Shown: positions 44,449 through 53,404 of the stretch, piece after piece | Layout: each line of letters begins with the position of its first letter | Position numbering within the stretch: the stretch's first letter is position 1 | Source of the DNA: Bacteroidota bacterium | GTDB lineage: Bacteria > Bacteroidota > Bacteroidia > 2-12-FULL-35-15 | Assembly: GCA_947479085.1 (NCBI GenBank) | Contig: CANJYB010000012.1 | Span: 58,223-122,222 of the forward strand | Direction of reading: 5' to 3' | DNA: 64,000 nucleotides | Position numbers and translations under genes: made by a program | Notes under the pieces: generated by a model | Told to the model about the DNA's origin: nothing | Databases searched by the model: none | Seen by the model: only the letters and a program-made list of their open reading frames with translations

Positions 44449-45300
44449 CTAATTAACTATTTTACTTCGAATTGAACCTAATTTATCAGAAATTTTTGAA
44501 AGCGTTGATTTGTCAATGTCATTGCCAATTTTCACGTCTTTATAAATTTTTGATAATTCTTTTAATTCATTGATAACAGGTAAAAAATCTTTTTCTTTTT
44601 CAAATTCTTTTAACAGTTCTATAAGTTTATCAATTGTATTACCCTGTTCCGAAACTTTTTGAAATAAAATTTCATTGTCCTTGTTTTTAGTTTCTCCTTT
44701 AATCAAACTAACAGTAATATATTGGCTTTCCACCCAACTTCCAACTAATATCTGACTTGCAGAAAGCAGTCTATCGTTTGTACGCAAATAACCATCCATT
44801 TCAGTATAAATCTGGTCTATTACCATATTGATTGTATCTTTTTTATCTATATTTTTTTCCAACCTGCTTCCTGCTATTTTATCAAAACTATCTGCGCAGC
44901 CAAGGCTTTGGGCTAAATTTCTGGTGGTTTTAAAGTAAGTTTTTACCTGAGAAAACTGTTCGTTGGATGATAAATAAACCAAATCAACTATATATGAACC
45001 ATAGTTTAACCCTTTTTTTGTTGAGGTAACATATTTTGATTCGTTATCAGTTGAATTAATTAACCCTTTATTGAAAGCAATATTTGATTTTGGTAAAAGT
45101 GTAATAATTTCAAAAGGTGAAGGAATATTAACTACCAGAGTGTGAAATTTAAAATCAGCGAAATCATTGGTAGGTTCTGAAGCAACTTCTTTTTTTGCAG
45201 TGTCAGATTTTGTTTCACCTGCATTGTTTGTATTAGAAGTTTCGTTATTGCAGGCAATTAATAATACTGCCATAGACATAGTGATGACTTTTTTTATCAT
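44449..45300 (-). CDS. Lipoprotein of unknown function
   Basis: 283 aa; the lipobox VLLIAC near residue 17 and a Thr/Asn/Lys-rich linker mark it as a lipoprotein. The mature part starts with VVNIPSPFEIITLLPKSNIAFNKGLINS and continues with YVTSTKKGLNYGSYIVDLVYLS, followed by helices with a coiled-coil-like C-terminus (FEKEKDFLPVINELKELSKIY). I do not recognise the family. It sits 9 bp after the SiaC-like gene, so the two are almost certainly co-transcribed. Confidence 0.75.
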   Translation of the reverse strand: MIKKVITMSMAVLLIACNNETSNTNNAGETKSDTAKKEVASEPTNDFADFKFHTLVVNIPSPFEIITLLPKSNIAFNKGLINSTDNESKYVTSTKKGLNYGSYIVDLVYLSSNEQFSQVKTYFKTTRNLAQSLGCADSFDKIAGSRLEKNIDKKDTINMVIDQIYTEMDGYLRTNDRLLSASQILVGSWVESQYITVSLIKGETKNKDNEILFQKVSEQGNTIDKLIELLKEFEKEKDFLPVINELKELSKIYKDVKIGNDIDKSTLSKISDKLGSIRSKIVN

Positions 45301-45309
45301 GTTTTTTTA

Positions 45310-45699
45310 TTATTTTTTAAATGAAACTAAATTAAATGGAATTTTTATTATGGATTGGTAATCTTCACCAGCTTCCTGCATATCTTCATCTTCTTCATTA
45401 TATAGCCAATTGATTGTTGCTTCTCCTTTGGCATTCTTAATAATAAATTCTAATTTTTTAAACAGGTCGACAATACATTTGGAAGAACTGGTATTAAAAT
45501 AGTCTAATTGAATATTTAAACTGGTTTTAGAAGCCGGGTTTAGAATATAGGTTTCCAGCCATTCCATCATCGGTTTATAAAAGATAACAGAGTTTTCAGG
45601 AATGGATTTACCTCTTAATTCAAAATTTCCGCTTACGGAATCAAAATTAATATAAGGTGTTTTAACTGACTGTTCAGTAGTATAAGGATTTTGTGGCAT
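45310..45699 (-). CDS. SiaC-like (DUF1987) regulatory phosphoprotein
   Basis: 129 aa from MPQNPYTTEQ at 45699; a longer frame to 45735 is less likely because family members start near TPxIxFD. FDSVSGNFELRGKSIPENSVIFYKPMMEWLETYI and LDYFNTSSSKCIVDLFKKLE are the DUF1987 signature. In Pseudomonas SiaC, a Thr in this NTSxSK block is phosphorylated by kinase SiaB and dephosphorylated by the SpoIIE-type phosphatase SiaA to control the diguanylate cyclase SiaD. Three SpoIIE phosphatases lie in the same cluster; no SiaB-like kinase or cyclase is visible in the window. First gene of the cluster. Confidence 0.85.
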   Translation of the reverse strand: MPQNPYTTEQSVKTPYINFDSVSGNFELRGKSIPENSVIFYKPMMEWLETYILNPASKTSLNIQLDYFNTSSSKCIVDLFKKLEFIIKNAKGEATINWLYNEEDEDMQEAGEDYQSIIKIPFNLVSFKK

Positions 45700-45732
45700 T
45701 TGTTTTAAGATTAATTTTTTGCTTAAGGCAAG

Positions 45733-45740
45733 CAAATATA
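45733..45740 (-). promoter_or_regulatory. -7 promoter motif (TATATTTG) for the SiaC-led cluster
   Basis: Minus strand matches TAnnTTTG, about 33 nt upstream of the ATG at 45699. No clean TTTG box at the usual distance, only a T-run. Confidence 0.45.
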
Positions 45741-45885
45741 TAGTTTTTTATTTAACCTTAAAAAAGTGTTTGCAATCGAGTACATTTTTTTTGATAAAAA
45801 TAATTCATCTTACCCAAAATGGAATTGATATTTTTAATTCAAATTTTGAAACATTTTTAAGTAAAATACCTCAAAAACATTAAAA

Positions 45886-45913
45886 GGAAACTTTTTGTAA
45901 AAAAAATGTTTCC
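45886..45913. promoter_or_regulatory. Candidate TetR operator 1 (GGAAAC-N16-GTTTCC)
   Basis: GGAAAC at 45886-45891 and GTTTCC at 45908-45913 with a 16-nt spacer. Same arms and spacer as the site at 45967. It lies between the two divergent transcription units. Confidence 0.65.
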
Positions 45914-45966
45914 TTTTTTTAATTGAAAATCAATTGGTTGGAAATCTTTTTCAAAATAAACGTTAA

Positions 45967-45994
45967 GGAAACGTTGGGAATTAAAAATGTTTCC
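45967..45994. promoter_or_regulatory. Candidate TetR operator 2 (GGAAAC-N16-GTTTCC)
   Basis: GGAAAC at 45967-45972 and GTTTCC at 45989-45994 with a 16-nt spacer. It overlaps the spacer of the promoter below, so binding would block RNA polymerase: autorepression is likely. Confidence 0.7.
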
Positions 45995-46003
45995 ATAGTT
46001 TTG
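45974..46003 (+). promoter_or_regulatory. Promoter of the TetR-efflux operon
   Basis: TTG at 45974-45976, a 19-nt spacer, then TAGTTTTG at 45996-46003: a textbook Bacteroidota promoter. Leader of ~15 nt to the ATG at 46025, which also supports that start. Confidence 0.75.
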
Positions 46004-46024
46004 CACCCGATTTTTAAGAACAAA

Positions 46025-46645
46025 ATGGAACCTGATACAAGAGAACGAATTTTAAAAGGAGCGGAAGAGCTGTTTTTTAAATATGGTATAAAAAGCATTA
46101 CAATGGACGACATTGCAAAACACCTCGCCATGTCTAAAAAAACAATCTATCTTTTTTTTGCTGATAAAAACGAAGTGGTTGATTGCCTTCTGAAAGAAAG
46201 CCTGCAAAAGGATAAATCGGAGTTGGATGATATTACTAAAAAATCGGCCAACGTAATAGAGGAAGTATTTAACCTGATGAAACACATGGGTGCGATGTTT
46301 GGAAAAGTAAACCCCAATATATTTTACGACTTGCAAAAGTATCATCCTACAGCATGGAAACAGTTTATGCATTTTAAGGAAGACTGTATGGAAGGCATGG
46401 TTGAAGGTGCAATAAAACGTGGCATTAAAGAAGGCCTCGTGCGAGAGGATGTGAATTCAAAAGTACTTAGTATTATGCGTATTGAACAAATAGTGATGGG
46501 AATGAACCCCGACATATTTCCGCCTGACAAGTTTAAATTAGTGGATGTGCAGGTATGCATGCTTGACCATTTTCTTCATGGAATATGTACCTTGAAAGGA
46601 CATAAAATGATAAACAAATACAAGCAGGTAATAGAAGAAGAATAA
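46025..46645 (+). CDS. TetR/AcrR family regulator of the efflux operon
   Basis: 206 aa from the ATG at 46025; the longer frame from 45923 runs through the promoter and operators. Residues ~3-50 (TRERILKGAEELFFKYGIKSITMDDIAKHLAMSKKTIYLFFADKNEVVDCLL) are a classic TetR helix-turn-helix; the rest is the helical ligand-binding and dimerisation domain. It leads an operon with TolC-like, MFP and RND genes (62-bp gap to the next), so it most likely represses the pump and itself through the GGAAAC-N16-GTTTCC sites and is released by a pump substrate. Confidence 0.92.
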   Translation: MEPDTRERILKGAEELFFKYGIKSITMDDIAKHLAMSKKTIYLFFADKNEVVDCLLKESLQKDKSELDDITKKSANVIEEVFNLMKHMGAMFGKVNPNIFYDLQKYHPTAWKQFMHFKEDCMEGMVEGAIKRGIKEGLVREDVNSKVLSIMRIEQIVMGMNPDIFPPDKFKLVDVQVCMLDHFLHGICTLKGHKMINKYKQVIEEE

Positions 46646-46707
46646 AAAATAAGTAACTAAATATCAATAAACCAAATCAACTCAATATCAATACAACAAA
46701 CAACAAG

Positions 46708-48099
46708 ATGAAAAAAGCAATAATACTAATCGGATTAGGGATGGCCTTGTTCAATACCTATGGGCAGGACAAGAAGAGCTATTCTTTTTCCGTAAAGCAA
46801 GCAGTGGATTTTGCCATGCAAAATCAAAATGACATAAAGAATGCAATTATAGATGAAGAAATTGCACACCGCAAAGTGAAAGAAATATTAGGTACAGGTT
46901 TGCCGCAAATCAATTCGAGCTTTGATGTAAAGGATTTTTTGGAAATCCCTACAACTGTTTTGCCTGATTTTATCACTGGTGCAGTATATGGTATTAATCA
47001 GAACGCTTTCGGATTAACTCCAAGATATCCGGCACCAGGCGGAGATGGTGTTCCTGTCAAATTTGGAACGCAATATCAAGCAACAGCAGGCCTTGATGCA
47101 AGTCAGTTACTTTTTAATTCCGATTATTTTCTTGGTTTAAAGGGTTCAAAGATTTTTATTGAATTATCAACCCGTTCTATCCAGCGCACCAAAATAGAAG
47201 CGGCTGCTATGGTTAGTAAAGCTTATTATATGGTCCTTGTTGGTACCGAACGTTCCAAATTGATGGATGCCAATATTGCGAGAGTTAAGAAAACACTTGA
47301 TGATACAAAAGCATTGATGGAAACTGGTTTTGTGGAAAAACTGGATTTCGATAGATTAACTGTTACTTATAATAATTTATTAGTAGAGCAGGAAAAAATA
47401 AACAGGTTGTTAAATGTAGGTACTTACTTACTGAAATATCAGATGGGAATGGACATCAATGCCGACCTTGCACTAACAGATAAACTGGACGATGTTAAAT
47501 TTGATGTGGGTCAGGTAGTACAGCCTGATAAATTTGATTATTCGAAACGGATAGAGTTCGGCCTAATGGAAACACAATACAAATTGGCTAAGATTGATTT
47601 AAAACGACAGCGATACGCTTACCTTCCTATTGCCTTTGCTTATGGTAGTTTGAGCGGTAACGCACAAAGAAATGAATTTGATATTTTTGATACTAAGAAG
47701 CCTTGGTTTCCAACTGCTTTGATTGGTGGTACAGTCAAGATGCCAATATTTACAGGATTACAACGTCATCAGAAAATTCAGCAAGCAAAGCTTTCTATGC
47801 AGAAGGCAGATAATAACATGAATAATATTAAAAGAGCAATTGATCTGGATCTTGCTTCCTCAACTGTAACACTTACCAATGCTTCATCCACACTCGACAA
47901 TCAAAAGAAAAATATTAAGCTGGCAGAAGATGTAGTGCGAGTTACAAAAATAAAATATGAACAAGGTGTGGGCACTAACCTGGAACTAGTTACTGCAGAA
48001 ACTGCTTTAAAGGAAGCACAAACCAATTATTACAATGCGCTGTATGATGCCATCATCGCTAAAATAGATTTTGACAAAGCAAACGGAAATTTAAAATAA
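46708..48099 (+). CDS. TolC-family outer-membrane efflux protein
   Basis: 463 aa with a signal peptide (LGMALFNTYGQ). Two helical-hairpin repeats of the OEP family follow: FSVKQAVDFAMQNQNDIKNA opens the first, and a second set includes LAEDVVRVTKIKYEQGVGTNLELVTAETALKEAQTNYYNALYDAIIAKIDF. It forms the trimeric outer-membrane duct of a tripartite efflux system; the membrane fusion and RND genes follow directly. The match to the family is strong, though the first repeat is less canonical than the second. Confidence 0.93.
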   Translation: MKKAIILIGLGMALFNTYGQDKKSYSFSVKQAVDFAMQNQNDIKNAIIDEEIAHRKVKEILGTGLPQINSSFDVKDFLEIPTTVLPDFITGAVYGINQNAFGLTPRYPAPGGDGVPVKFGTQYQATAGLDASQLLFNSDYFLGLKGSKIFIELSTRSIQRTKIEAAAMVSKAYYMVLVGTERSKLMDANIARVKKTLDDTKALMETGFVEKLDFDRLTVTYNNLLVEQEKINRLLNVGTYLLKYQMGMDINADLALTDKLDDVKFDVGQVVQPDKFDYSKRIEFGLMETQYKLAKIDLKRQRYAYLPIAFAYGSLSGNAQRNEFDIFDTKKPWFPTALIGGTVKMPIFTGLQRHQKIQQAKLSMQKADNNMNNIKRAIDLDLASSTVTLTNASSTLDNQKKNIKLAEDVVRVTKIKYEQGVGTNLELVTAETALKEAQTNYYNALYDAIIAKIDFDKANGNLK

Positions 48100-48152
48100 C
48101 TTTCAATAAATAAAAAAAACAACTCTCAAAACCATAACAAACCAAAATAAAG

Positions 48153-49256
48153 ATGAAAAAAATAATATTAGCAGTTAGTATACTATCAATAATGGCGGCA
48201 TGTTCACAACCTAAAGATAATGCTGCGGAATTAGATGCTTTGAAAAAACAGGAAGCAGAAATTAAATCGAAAATAGCAACCCTGGAAGCAGAAATAAACA
48301 AAACAGATTCTACGCAAAGTGGAATTGCTGTTTCGGTTATGGAATTAAAATCGGCAGCGTTTAAAAACTATGTGGATGTGGTAGGTCATGTGGAAGCAGA
48401 TGAAAACGTAAGCATCAGTTCCGAAATGCCAGGAACCATAACCAAGATAAATGTGAAAGTTGGAGACGAAGTAAGAAAAGGAGATGTACTTGCCGAAACA
48501 GATGGACGTGCTATTTCTCAACAGATTTCAGATTTGCAAACCAACACCGACCTGGTGAACCAGATTTATGATAAAACCAAAAAACTATGGGACCAGAAAA
48601 TAGGAACCGAAGTGCAATACTTGCAGGCAAAAACTAACAAAGAAAGTATGGAAAAAAAGATGGCTGCCTTGCAGGAACAAGTGCGCATGTCTAAAATCAT
48701 TTCTCCTATCAACGGAACCATTGATGCTGTTGATATTAAATTAGGTCAAATGGTTTCTCCGGGCATGCCTTCAGTACGTGTCATTAATTTTTCGAACCTG
48801 AAAGTAAAAGCAGACATTGCAGAAAGTTATGCATCAAAGATTAAAAAAGGAAGCGAAGTGGTTATTCATTTCCCTGATACCAACGATTCCATTGTTACAA
48901 AAGTAAATTTTGTTTCAAGAGCTATAAATAATAACACCCGTTCATTTTCAGTAGAAGTATTGCTGGACGACAAACAGGAATACCATCCGAACATGATTGC
49001 ACGGTTGAATATCAAAGATTACGAATCGGCTGCGCCTGAAATTATTGTTCCTGTTAAAACGGTACAAAAAGATGAAAACAATGCTTCATTTGTTTATGTG
49101 GCAGAAGGTACATCGGTTAAAAAACATTTGGTAGAATTAGGTAAAGTATATAACGGATTGGCAGAAATTAAATCCGGTTTAAAGGAAAACGAATTGCTGA
49201 TAACTGCAGGTTATGATGTGGTGAACGAAGGAAGTATCATAGCGTATAAAAAATAA
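48153..49256 (+). CDS. RND efflux periplasmic adaptor (MFP), lipoprotein
   Basis: 367 aa; the lipobox IMAAC near residue 16 anchors it to a membrane. A short coiled coil (AAELDALKKQEAEIKSKIATLEAEI) precedes the lipoyl-like half (VVGHVEADENVSISSEMPGTITKINVKVGDEVRKGDVLAETD), the hairpin, the second lipoyl half (ISPINGTIDAVDIKLGQMVSPG) and beta-barrel and membrane-proximal domains. It bridges the RND pump and the TolC-like duct. The coiled coil before the first lipoyl half is an extra. Confidence 0.93.
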   Translation: MKKIILAVSILSIMAACSQPKDNAAELDALKKQEAEIKSKIATLEAEINKTDSTQSGIAVSVMELKSAAFKNYVDVVGHVEADENVSISSEMPGTITKINVKVGDEVRKGDVLAETDGRAISQQISDLQTNTDLVNQIYDKTKKLWDQKIGTEVQYLQAKTNKESMEKKMAALQEQVRMSKIISPINGTIDAVDIKLGQMVSPGMPSVRVINFSNLKVKADIAESYASKIKKGSEVVIHFPDTNDSIVTKVNFVSRAINNNTRSFSVEVLLDDKQEYHPNMIARLNIKDYESAAPEIIVPVKTVQKDENNASFVYVAEGTSVKKHLVELGKVYNGLAEIKSGLKENELLITAGYDVVNEGSIIAYKK

Positions 49257-49296
49257 TGGTAATAGCCATACCTAATAATACTTAAAAATATAAAAT

Positions 49297-52200
49297 ATGA
49301 ATTTCAAAGAATTTAAGCCCTCCAGTTGGGCGATTGATAATAAGGTTACCATATTTGTAGCCACCTTTATATTGTGCTTTCTCGGTGTAACTTCTTATAA
49401 TAGTTTACCGAAAGAAAGTTTTCCGGACATTGTAGTTCCTACTATATATGTAAATACAGTGTATGCCGGAAATGCACCAACCAATATTGAAAACCTGGTT
49501 ACAAAACCGATAGAGAAACAATTAAAATCTATTTCCGGTGTAAAAAAATTAAACTCCACATCATTGCAGGATGTTTCTGTAATCATGGTCGAATTTAATA
49601 CGGATGTAAATGTTGCAGTGGCAAAGCAAAAAGTAAAGGATGCTGTTGATAAAGCGTCTACTGATTTACCAAAGGACTTAACAGCACAACCCAATGTGCT
49701 CGAAGTAGCTTTTTCTGATTTGCCTATCATGTATGTAAATCTTGCGGGAGACATTGATTTGAATAAACTTAAGAAATATGGAGATAACCTGAAAGATAAG
49801 ATTGAATCCATGAAGCAAATTTCCAAAGTAATCATGGTTGGGAATTTGGAAAGAGAAATACAGGTGAATGTCGACATGTATAAATTACAGGCTGCATCAC
49901 TAACCCTTGGAGATATTAAAAATACCATGCGTTCGGAGAATTTGAATGTATCAGGTGGATTGGTTCCAATGGATGAAACAAAAAGGAATCTTACTGTAAA
50001 GGCAGAGTTTAAATCGGTTGAAGAAATAAAAAACCTGGTGATTAACTCGCCTACTGGTGCCAAACTTTACCTAAAGGATTTAGCGGAAGTAAAAGACGGA
50101 ACCAAGGAGCAGGAAAGTTATGCGAGACTTGAAGGAAAAAACGTTATCACTTTAAACGTAGTAAAACGTTCCGGTGAAAACCTGATTGAAGCAAGTGATA
50201 AAATAAATGAGACCATTAAACAGATGCAGGATTCGAAAGAACTGCCTTCTAATTTAAAGGTAACCGTAACTGGAGATCAGAGCGAAAAAACAAGAAGCAC
50301 CCTTCACGATTTGATTAATACCATCATCATCGGGTTTATACTTGTCACCTTTATTTTGATGTTCTTTATGGGTGTAACCAATGCGATATTTGTTGCGGCA
50401 TCTGTTCCATTGTCCATGTTTCTTGCCTTTATGGTTTTCCCGATGTATGGCTTTTCCTTAAACATGATTGTATTATTTGCCTTCCTTCTTGCATTAGGTA
50501 TAGTAGTGGATGATGCCATTGTGGTGATTGAAAATACCCATCGACTCTTTGATAATGGTAAGCGGGACATTAAAGTAGCTGCTAAAATGGCTGCCGGAGA
50601 AGTGTTTCTGCCCGTATTAAGCGGAACGCTGACAACACTTGCACCTTTTATTCCATTGGCTTTCTGGGGTGGCATCATTGGTAAGTTCATGTTCTTTTTA
50701 CCGATAACTTTAATCACTACTCTGCTCGCTTCTCTTATTGTAGCGTATATTATTAACCCTGTGTTTGCGGTTAGTTTTATGAAAACACATGATGAGGAAA
50801 AAAAGAATTACGGAAAAATAAACCGTCTCGGGTTTATGAGATTGATATTATATGTGGTTGCTGCTGTCCTTGGTCATTTGATGGGACATCCGGCATTTGG
50901 TAACCTGGTTTTATTCTTTGCAGTTTTTATGTTGTTGCATCGCTTTTGGTTATACAAAGTGATTGAGAGATTTCAAAATAGAACATGGCCCGCTATCAGG
51001 GAGCGTTATGCGCGTTTCTTAATCAGATTCCTTAAACGCCCATGGACCGCACTTCTTGCTACATTTGGATTGTTTATATTCTCGTTTATATTTTTCGCAA
51101 TCAGAAGCCCTAAAGTAGTTTTCTTCCCGCAGGGAGACCCTAACTTTGTATATGTGTATGTAAAACTTCCTACAGGAACAGACCCTGCCAAAACAAACAG
51201 AGTAATGATGCAGGTGGAACAGAAAGTAAATTCGGTATTGGGAGATTCCAATAAATTAGTGAAATCAATTATCACCAATGTAACCAAACAAACAACCGAC
51301 CCTCAGGATCAGGATCAGAGCGATTATCCTAACAGGGGGAAGATTGCTATTTCGTTTGTGGAGTTTGAATACAGGGATGGCAAATCCACAATGGATTACC
51401 TTACTAAACTTCAAAAGTTAAAATGGAACATTCCGGGAGCGGATATAACGGTTGCCAAGGAACAAGCCGGGCCACCAGTTGCCAAACCTATCAATATTGA
51501 AATCCGTGGAGATAAGTTTGACGAATTGGTAAGTAATTCCATACGTTTAAAACAATACCTGAATGATCAGCAGATACCGGGAGTGGATAACCTGAAATCG
51601 GATTTTGAAAGTAACAAACCTGAAATTGTTTTTAATATTGACAGGGAACGTGCTAATCGCGAAGGAATATCCACTGCGCAAATAGCTTTGGAAATTCGTA
51701 ACGCAGTATATGGTATTGACCAGCCGTCTAAGTTCAGAGATGAGAACGATGAGTACCCTATCCAGATTCGTTACCAGGTAGACCAACGAAATAATATCGA
51801 AGCGTTGCGGAATTTAAGAATTACTTTCCGCGACATGAACATGGGCGGAGTGTTAAGAAGTGTGCCATTGGCAGCTTTCTGCGATATTCAATACAGTAAT
51901 ACCTATGATGGTATTAAACGTAAAATGCAGAAACGTGTGATTACATTGGCTTCAAATGCCTCAGCGGGTTACAATGAAAACGAAGTAGCAGCAGCTGTTG
52001 AAAAATCATTGAAAGGATATAAAAAGATTGGTAACGTGGAAATTGCAATGACGGGTTCTAAAGAAGAGCAGGCTGAAACAGGGGCTTTCCTTGGAAGAGC
52101 AATGATGATATCCTTAGTTCTTATTCTTATTATCCTGGTAATGCAGTTCAACTCTGTAGGTAAGCCGTTTATTATTCTTACCGAGATATTCTTCAGTATC

Positions 52201-52761
52201 ATTGGGGTATTGCTTGGTACTGCTATTTTTAAAATGGACATGAGTATTGTAATGACCGGTATCGGTATCGTTGCATTGGCAGGTATTGTGGTCCGGAATG
52301 GTATATTGCTGGTGGAGTTTGCCGAAATATCAAGGCATGAAGGTATGAGTTTATGGGATGCCACTGTGGAAGCTGGAAGAACAAGGATGACACCGGTAGT
52401 ATTAACAGCTACTGCAGCCATACTTGGATTAATTCCTTTGGCGGTTGGTTTGAACATTGACTTTGAAACCTTATTAACCACAGGTAATCCGCATATTTAT
52501 TTTGGTGGAGATAATGTGGTGTTCTGGGGTCCTTTGTCATGGACAATGATATTCGGATTAAGTTTTGCAACTTTATTAACCTTATTATTGGTGCCAGCCA
52601 TGTATTTAATTGCTGAGCGATTAAAACGTAAATCGGAAGTAATATTACTACACTTTGGTTTGTCCAGTGTTATGATGTACATACCGTTCTTTATATTGGT
52701 ATGCAGAGTTATTCTTCGTATCCAGGGTAAGAAACTCGATTACGGAAACTTAGACAGATAA
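49297..52761 (+). CDS. RND efflux pump permease (AcrB/HAE1 type)
   Basis: 1154 aa: TM1 (residues ~12-30), two large periplasmic loops and two TM bundles. Motifs include LPKESFPDIVVPTIYV, ENLVTKPIEKQLKSI and FAFLLALGIVVDDAIVVIENTHRL (TM4 with the proton-relay Asp pair), and GIGIVALAGIVVRNGILLVEFAE in the second bundle. It is ~100 aa longer than AcrB because of an extra hydrophobic insert between the halves (GFMRLILYVVAAVLGHLMGHPAFGN, then a second TM). Together with its neighbours it exports small molecules; the substrate is not predictable. Confidence 0.94.
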   Translation: MNFKEFKPSSWAIDNKVTIFVATFILCFLGVTSYNSLPKESFPDIVVPTIYVNTVYAGNAPTNIENLVTKPIEKQLKSISGVKKLNSTSLQDVSVIMVEFNTDVNVAVAKQKVKDAVDKASTDLPKDLTAQPNVLEVAFSDLPIMYVNLAGDIDLNKLKKYGDNLKDKIESMKQISKVIMVGNLEREIQVNVDMYKLQAASLTLGDIKNTMRSENLNVSGGLVPMDETKRNLTVKAEFKSVEEIKNLVINSPTGAKLYLKDLAEVKDGTKEQESYARLEGKNVITLNVVKRSGENLIEASDKINETIKQMQDSKELPSNLKVTVTGDQSEKTRSTLHDLINTIIIGFILVTFILMFFMGVTNAIFVAASVPLSMFLAFMVFPMYGFSLNMIVLFAFLLALGIVVDDAIVVIENTHRLFDNGKRDIKVAAKMAAGEVFLPVLSGTLTTLAPFIPLAFWGGIIGKFMFFLPITLITTLLASLIVAYIINPVFAVSFMKTHDEEKKNYGKINRLGFMRLILYVVAAVLGHLMGHPAFGNLVLFFAVFMLLHRFWLYKVIERFQNRTWPAIRERYARFLIRFLKRPWTALLATFGLFIFSFIFFAIRSPKVVFFPQGDPNFVYVYVKLPTGTDPAKTNRVMMQVEQKVNSVLGDSNKLVKSIITNVTKQTTDPQDQDQSDYPNRGKIAISFVEFEYRDGKSTMDYLTKLQKLKWNIPGADITVAKEQAGPPVAKPINIEIRGDKFDELVSNSIRLKQYLNDQQIPGVDNLKSDFESNKPEIVFNIDRERANREGISTAQIALEIRNAVYGIDQPSKFRDENDEYPIQIRYQVDQRNNIEALRNLRITFRDMNMGGVLRSVPLAAFCDIQYSNTYDGIKRKMQKRVITLASNASAGYNENEVAAAVEKSLKGYKKIGNVEIAMTGSKEEQAETGAFLGRAMMISLVLILIILVMQFNSVGKPFIILTEIFFSIIGVLLGTAIFKMDMSIVMTGIGIVALAGIVVRNGILLVEFAEISRHEGMSLWDATVEAGRTRMTPVVLTATAAILGLIPLAVGLNIDFETLLTTGNPHIYFGGDNVVFWGPLSWTMIFGLSFATLLTLLLVPAMYLIAERLKRKSEVILLHFGLSSVMMYIPFFILVCRVILRIQGKKLDYGNLDR

Positions 52762-52766
52762 AAAAC

Positions 52767-52803
52767 AAAAGGCGTTCTGATAACCATCAGAACGCCTTTT
52801 TTA
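52767..52803. terminator. Terminator of the RND operon
   Basis: GGCGTTCTGA (52771-52780) pairs perfectly with TCAGAACGCC (52787-52796), with A-rich flank and TTTTTT. Confidence 0.92.
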
Positions 52804-52816
52804 ATAAAATGCATAA

Positions 52817-53173
52817 ATGAAAAGTATAATTAAACTGGAAGAAGCGGCCATGTTTCTTTTTTCCATTTATTTGTTTAACCAACTTAACTTTGCATGGTGG
52901 TGGTTCCCTGCACTTATCCTGTTACCTGATTTGAGTATGATAGGATATTTAATAAGTACAAAAGCAGGTGCAATTTGTTATAACTTTGTTCATCATAAAG
53001 CTTTAGCTTTGCTGGTGTATGCAGCCGGAATTTATTTTATAAGTCCTGTTATTCAGTTGACAGGAATCATTTTATTTGCTCACTCCAATATGGATAGAGT
53101 ATTTGGTTACGGTTTAAAATACTTCGACAGTTTTCAGAATACACATTTAGGAAGAATAGGTAATAAAGAATAA
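52817..53173 (+). CDS. DUF4260 family membrane protein
   Basis: 118 aa with three to four TM segments. The WWWFPALILLPDLSMIGYL block, YNFVHHKA and the ending FAHSNMDRVFGYGLKYFDSFQNTHLGRIG are the DUF4260 signature. Function unknown. Two bp after its stop, another small membrane gene starts, so the two form a small unit. Confidence 0.88.
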   Translation: MKSIIKLEEAAMFLFSIYLFNQLNFAWWWFPALILLPDLSMIGYLISTKAGAICYNFVHHKALALLVYAAGIYFISPVIQLTGIILFAHSNMDRVFGYGLKYFDSFQNTHLGRIGNKE

Positions 53174-53175
53174 GC

Positions 53176-53364
53176 ATGGGAGCGGCATTATTTGTAAGTA
53201 TGGGAATTATGTTTTTATTAAGCATACCCCTCATTACTTCCCGCATGGCTAACCGAATGGGCCGAAACCCGAAGATATGGTTTGTATTTGGTTTGTTGCT
53301 GCCGGTCATTTCCACCTTTATTCTTTTTTGCTTAAAAGATTTATCTAAAAAAGAAAACCAATAA
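53176..53364 (+). CDS. Small two-TM membrane protein
   Basis: 62 aa with two hydrophobic segments (residues ~4-20 and ~34-53) and a basic tail (KDLSKKENQ). The NRMGRNPKIWFVFGLLLPVIS block resembles small Bacteroidota membrane proteins of the phospholipase D-nuclease N-terminal type. Starts 2 bp after the DUF4260 gene, which supports it being real. Function unknown. Confidence 0.7.
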   Translation: MGAALFVSMGIMFLLSIPLITSRMANRMGRNPKIWFVFGLLLPVISTFILFCLKDLSKKENQ

Positions 53365-53404
53365 GCTTGCCCTTTTTCTCGCAAATTTTCTTTTTCTTTG
53401 TGAT

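Noticed and set aside
45923..46024. Longer N-terminus for the TetR regulator
   Set aside because: The region contains the promoter and an operator; TetR proteins start just before the TRERIL block.
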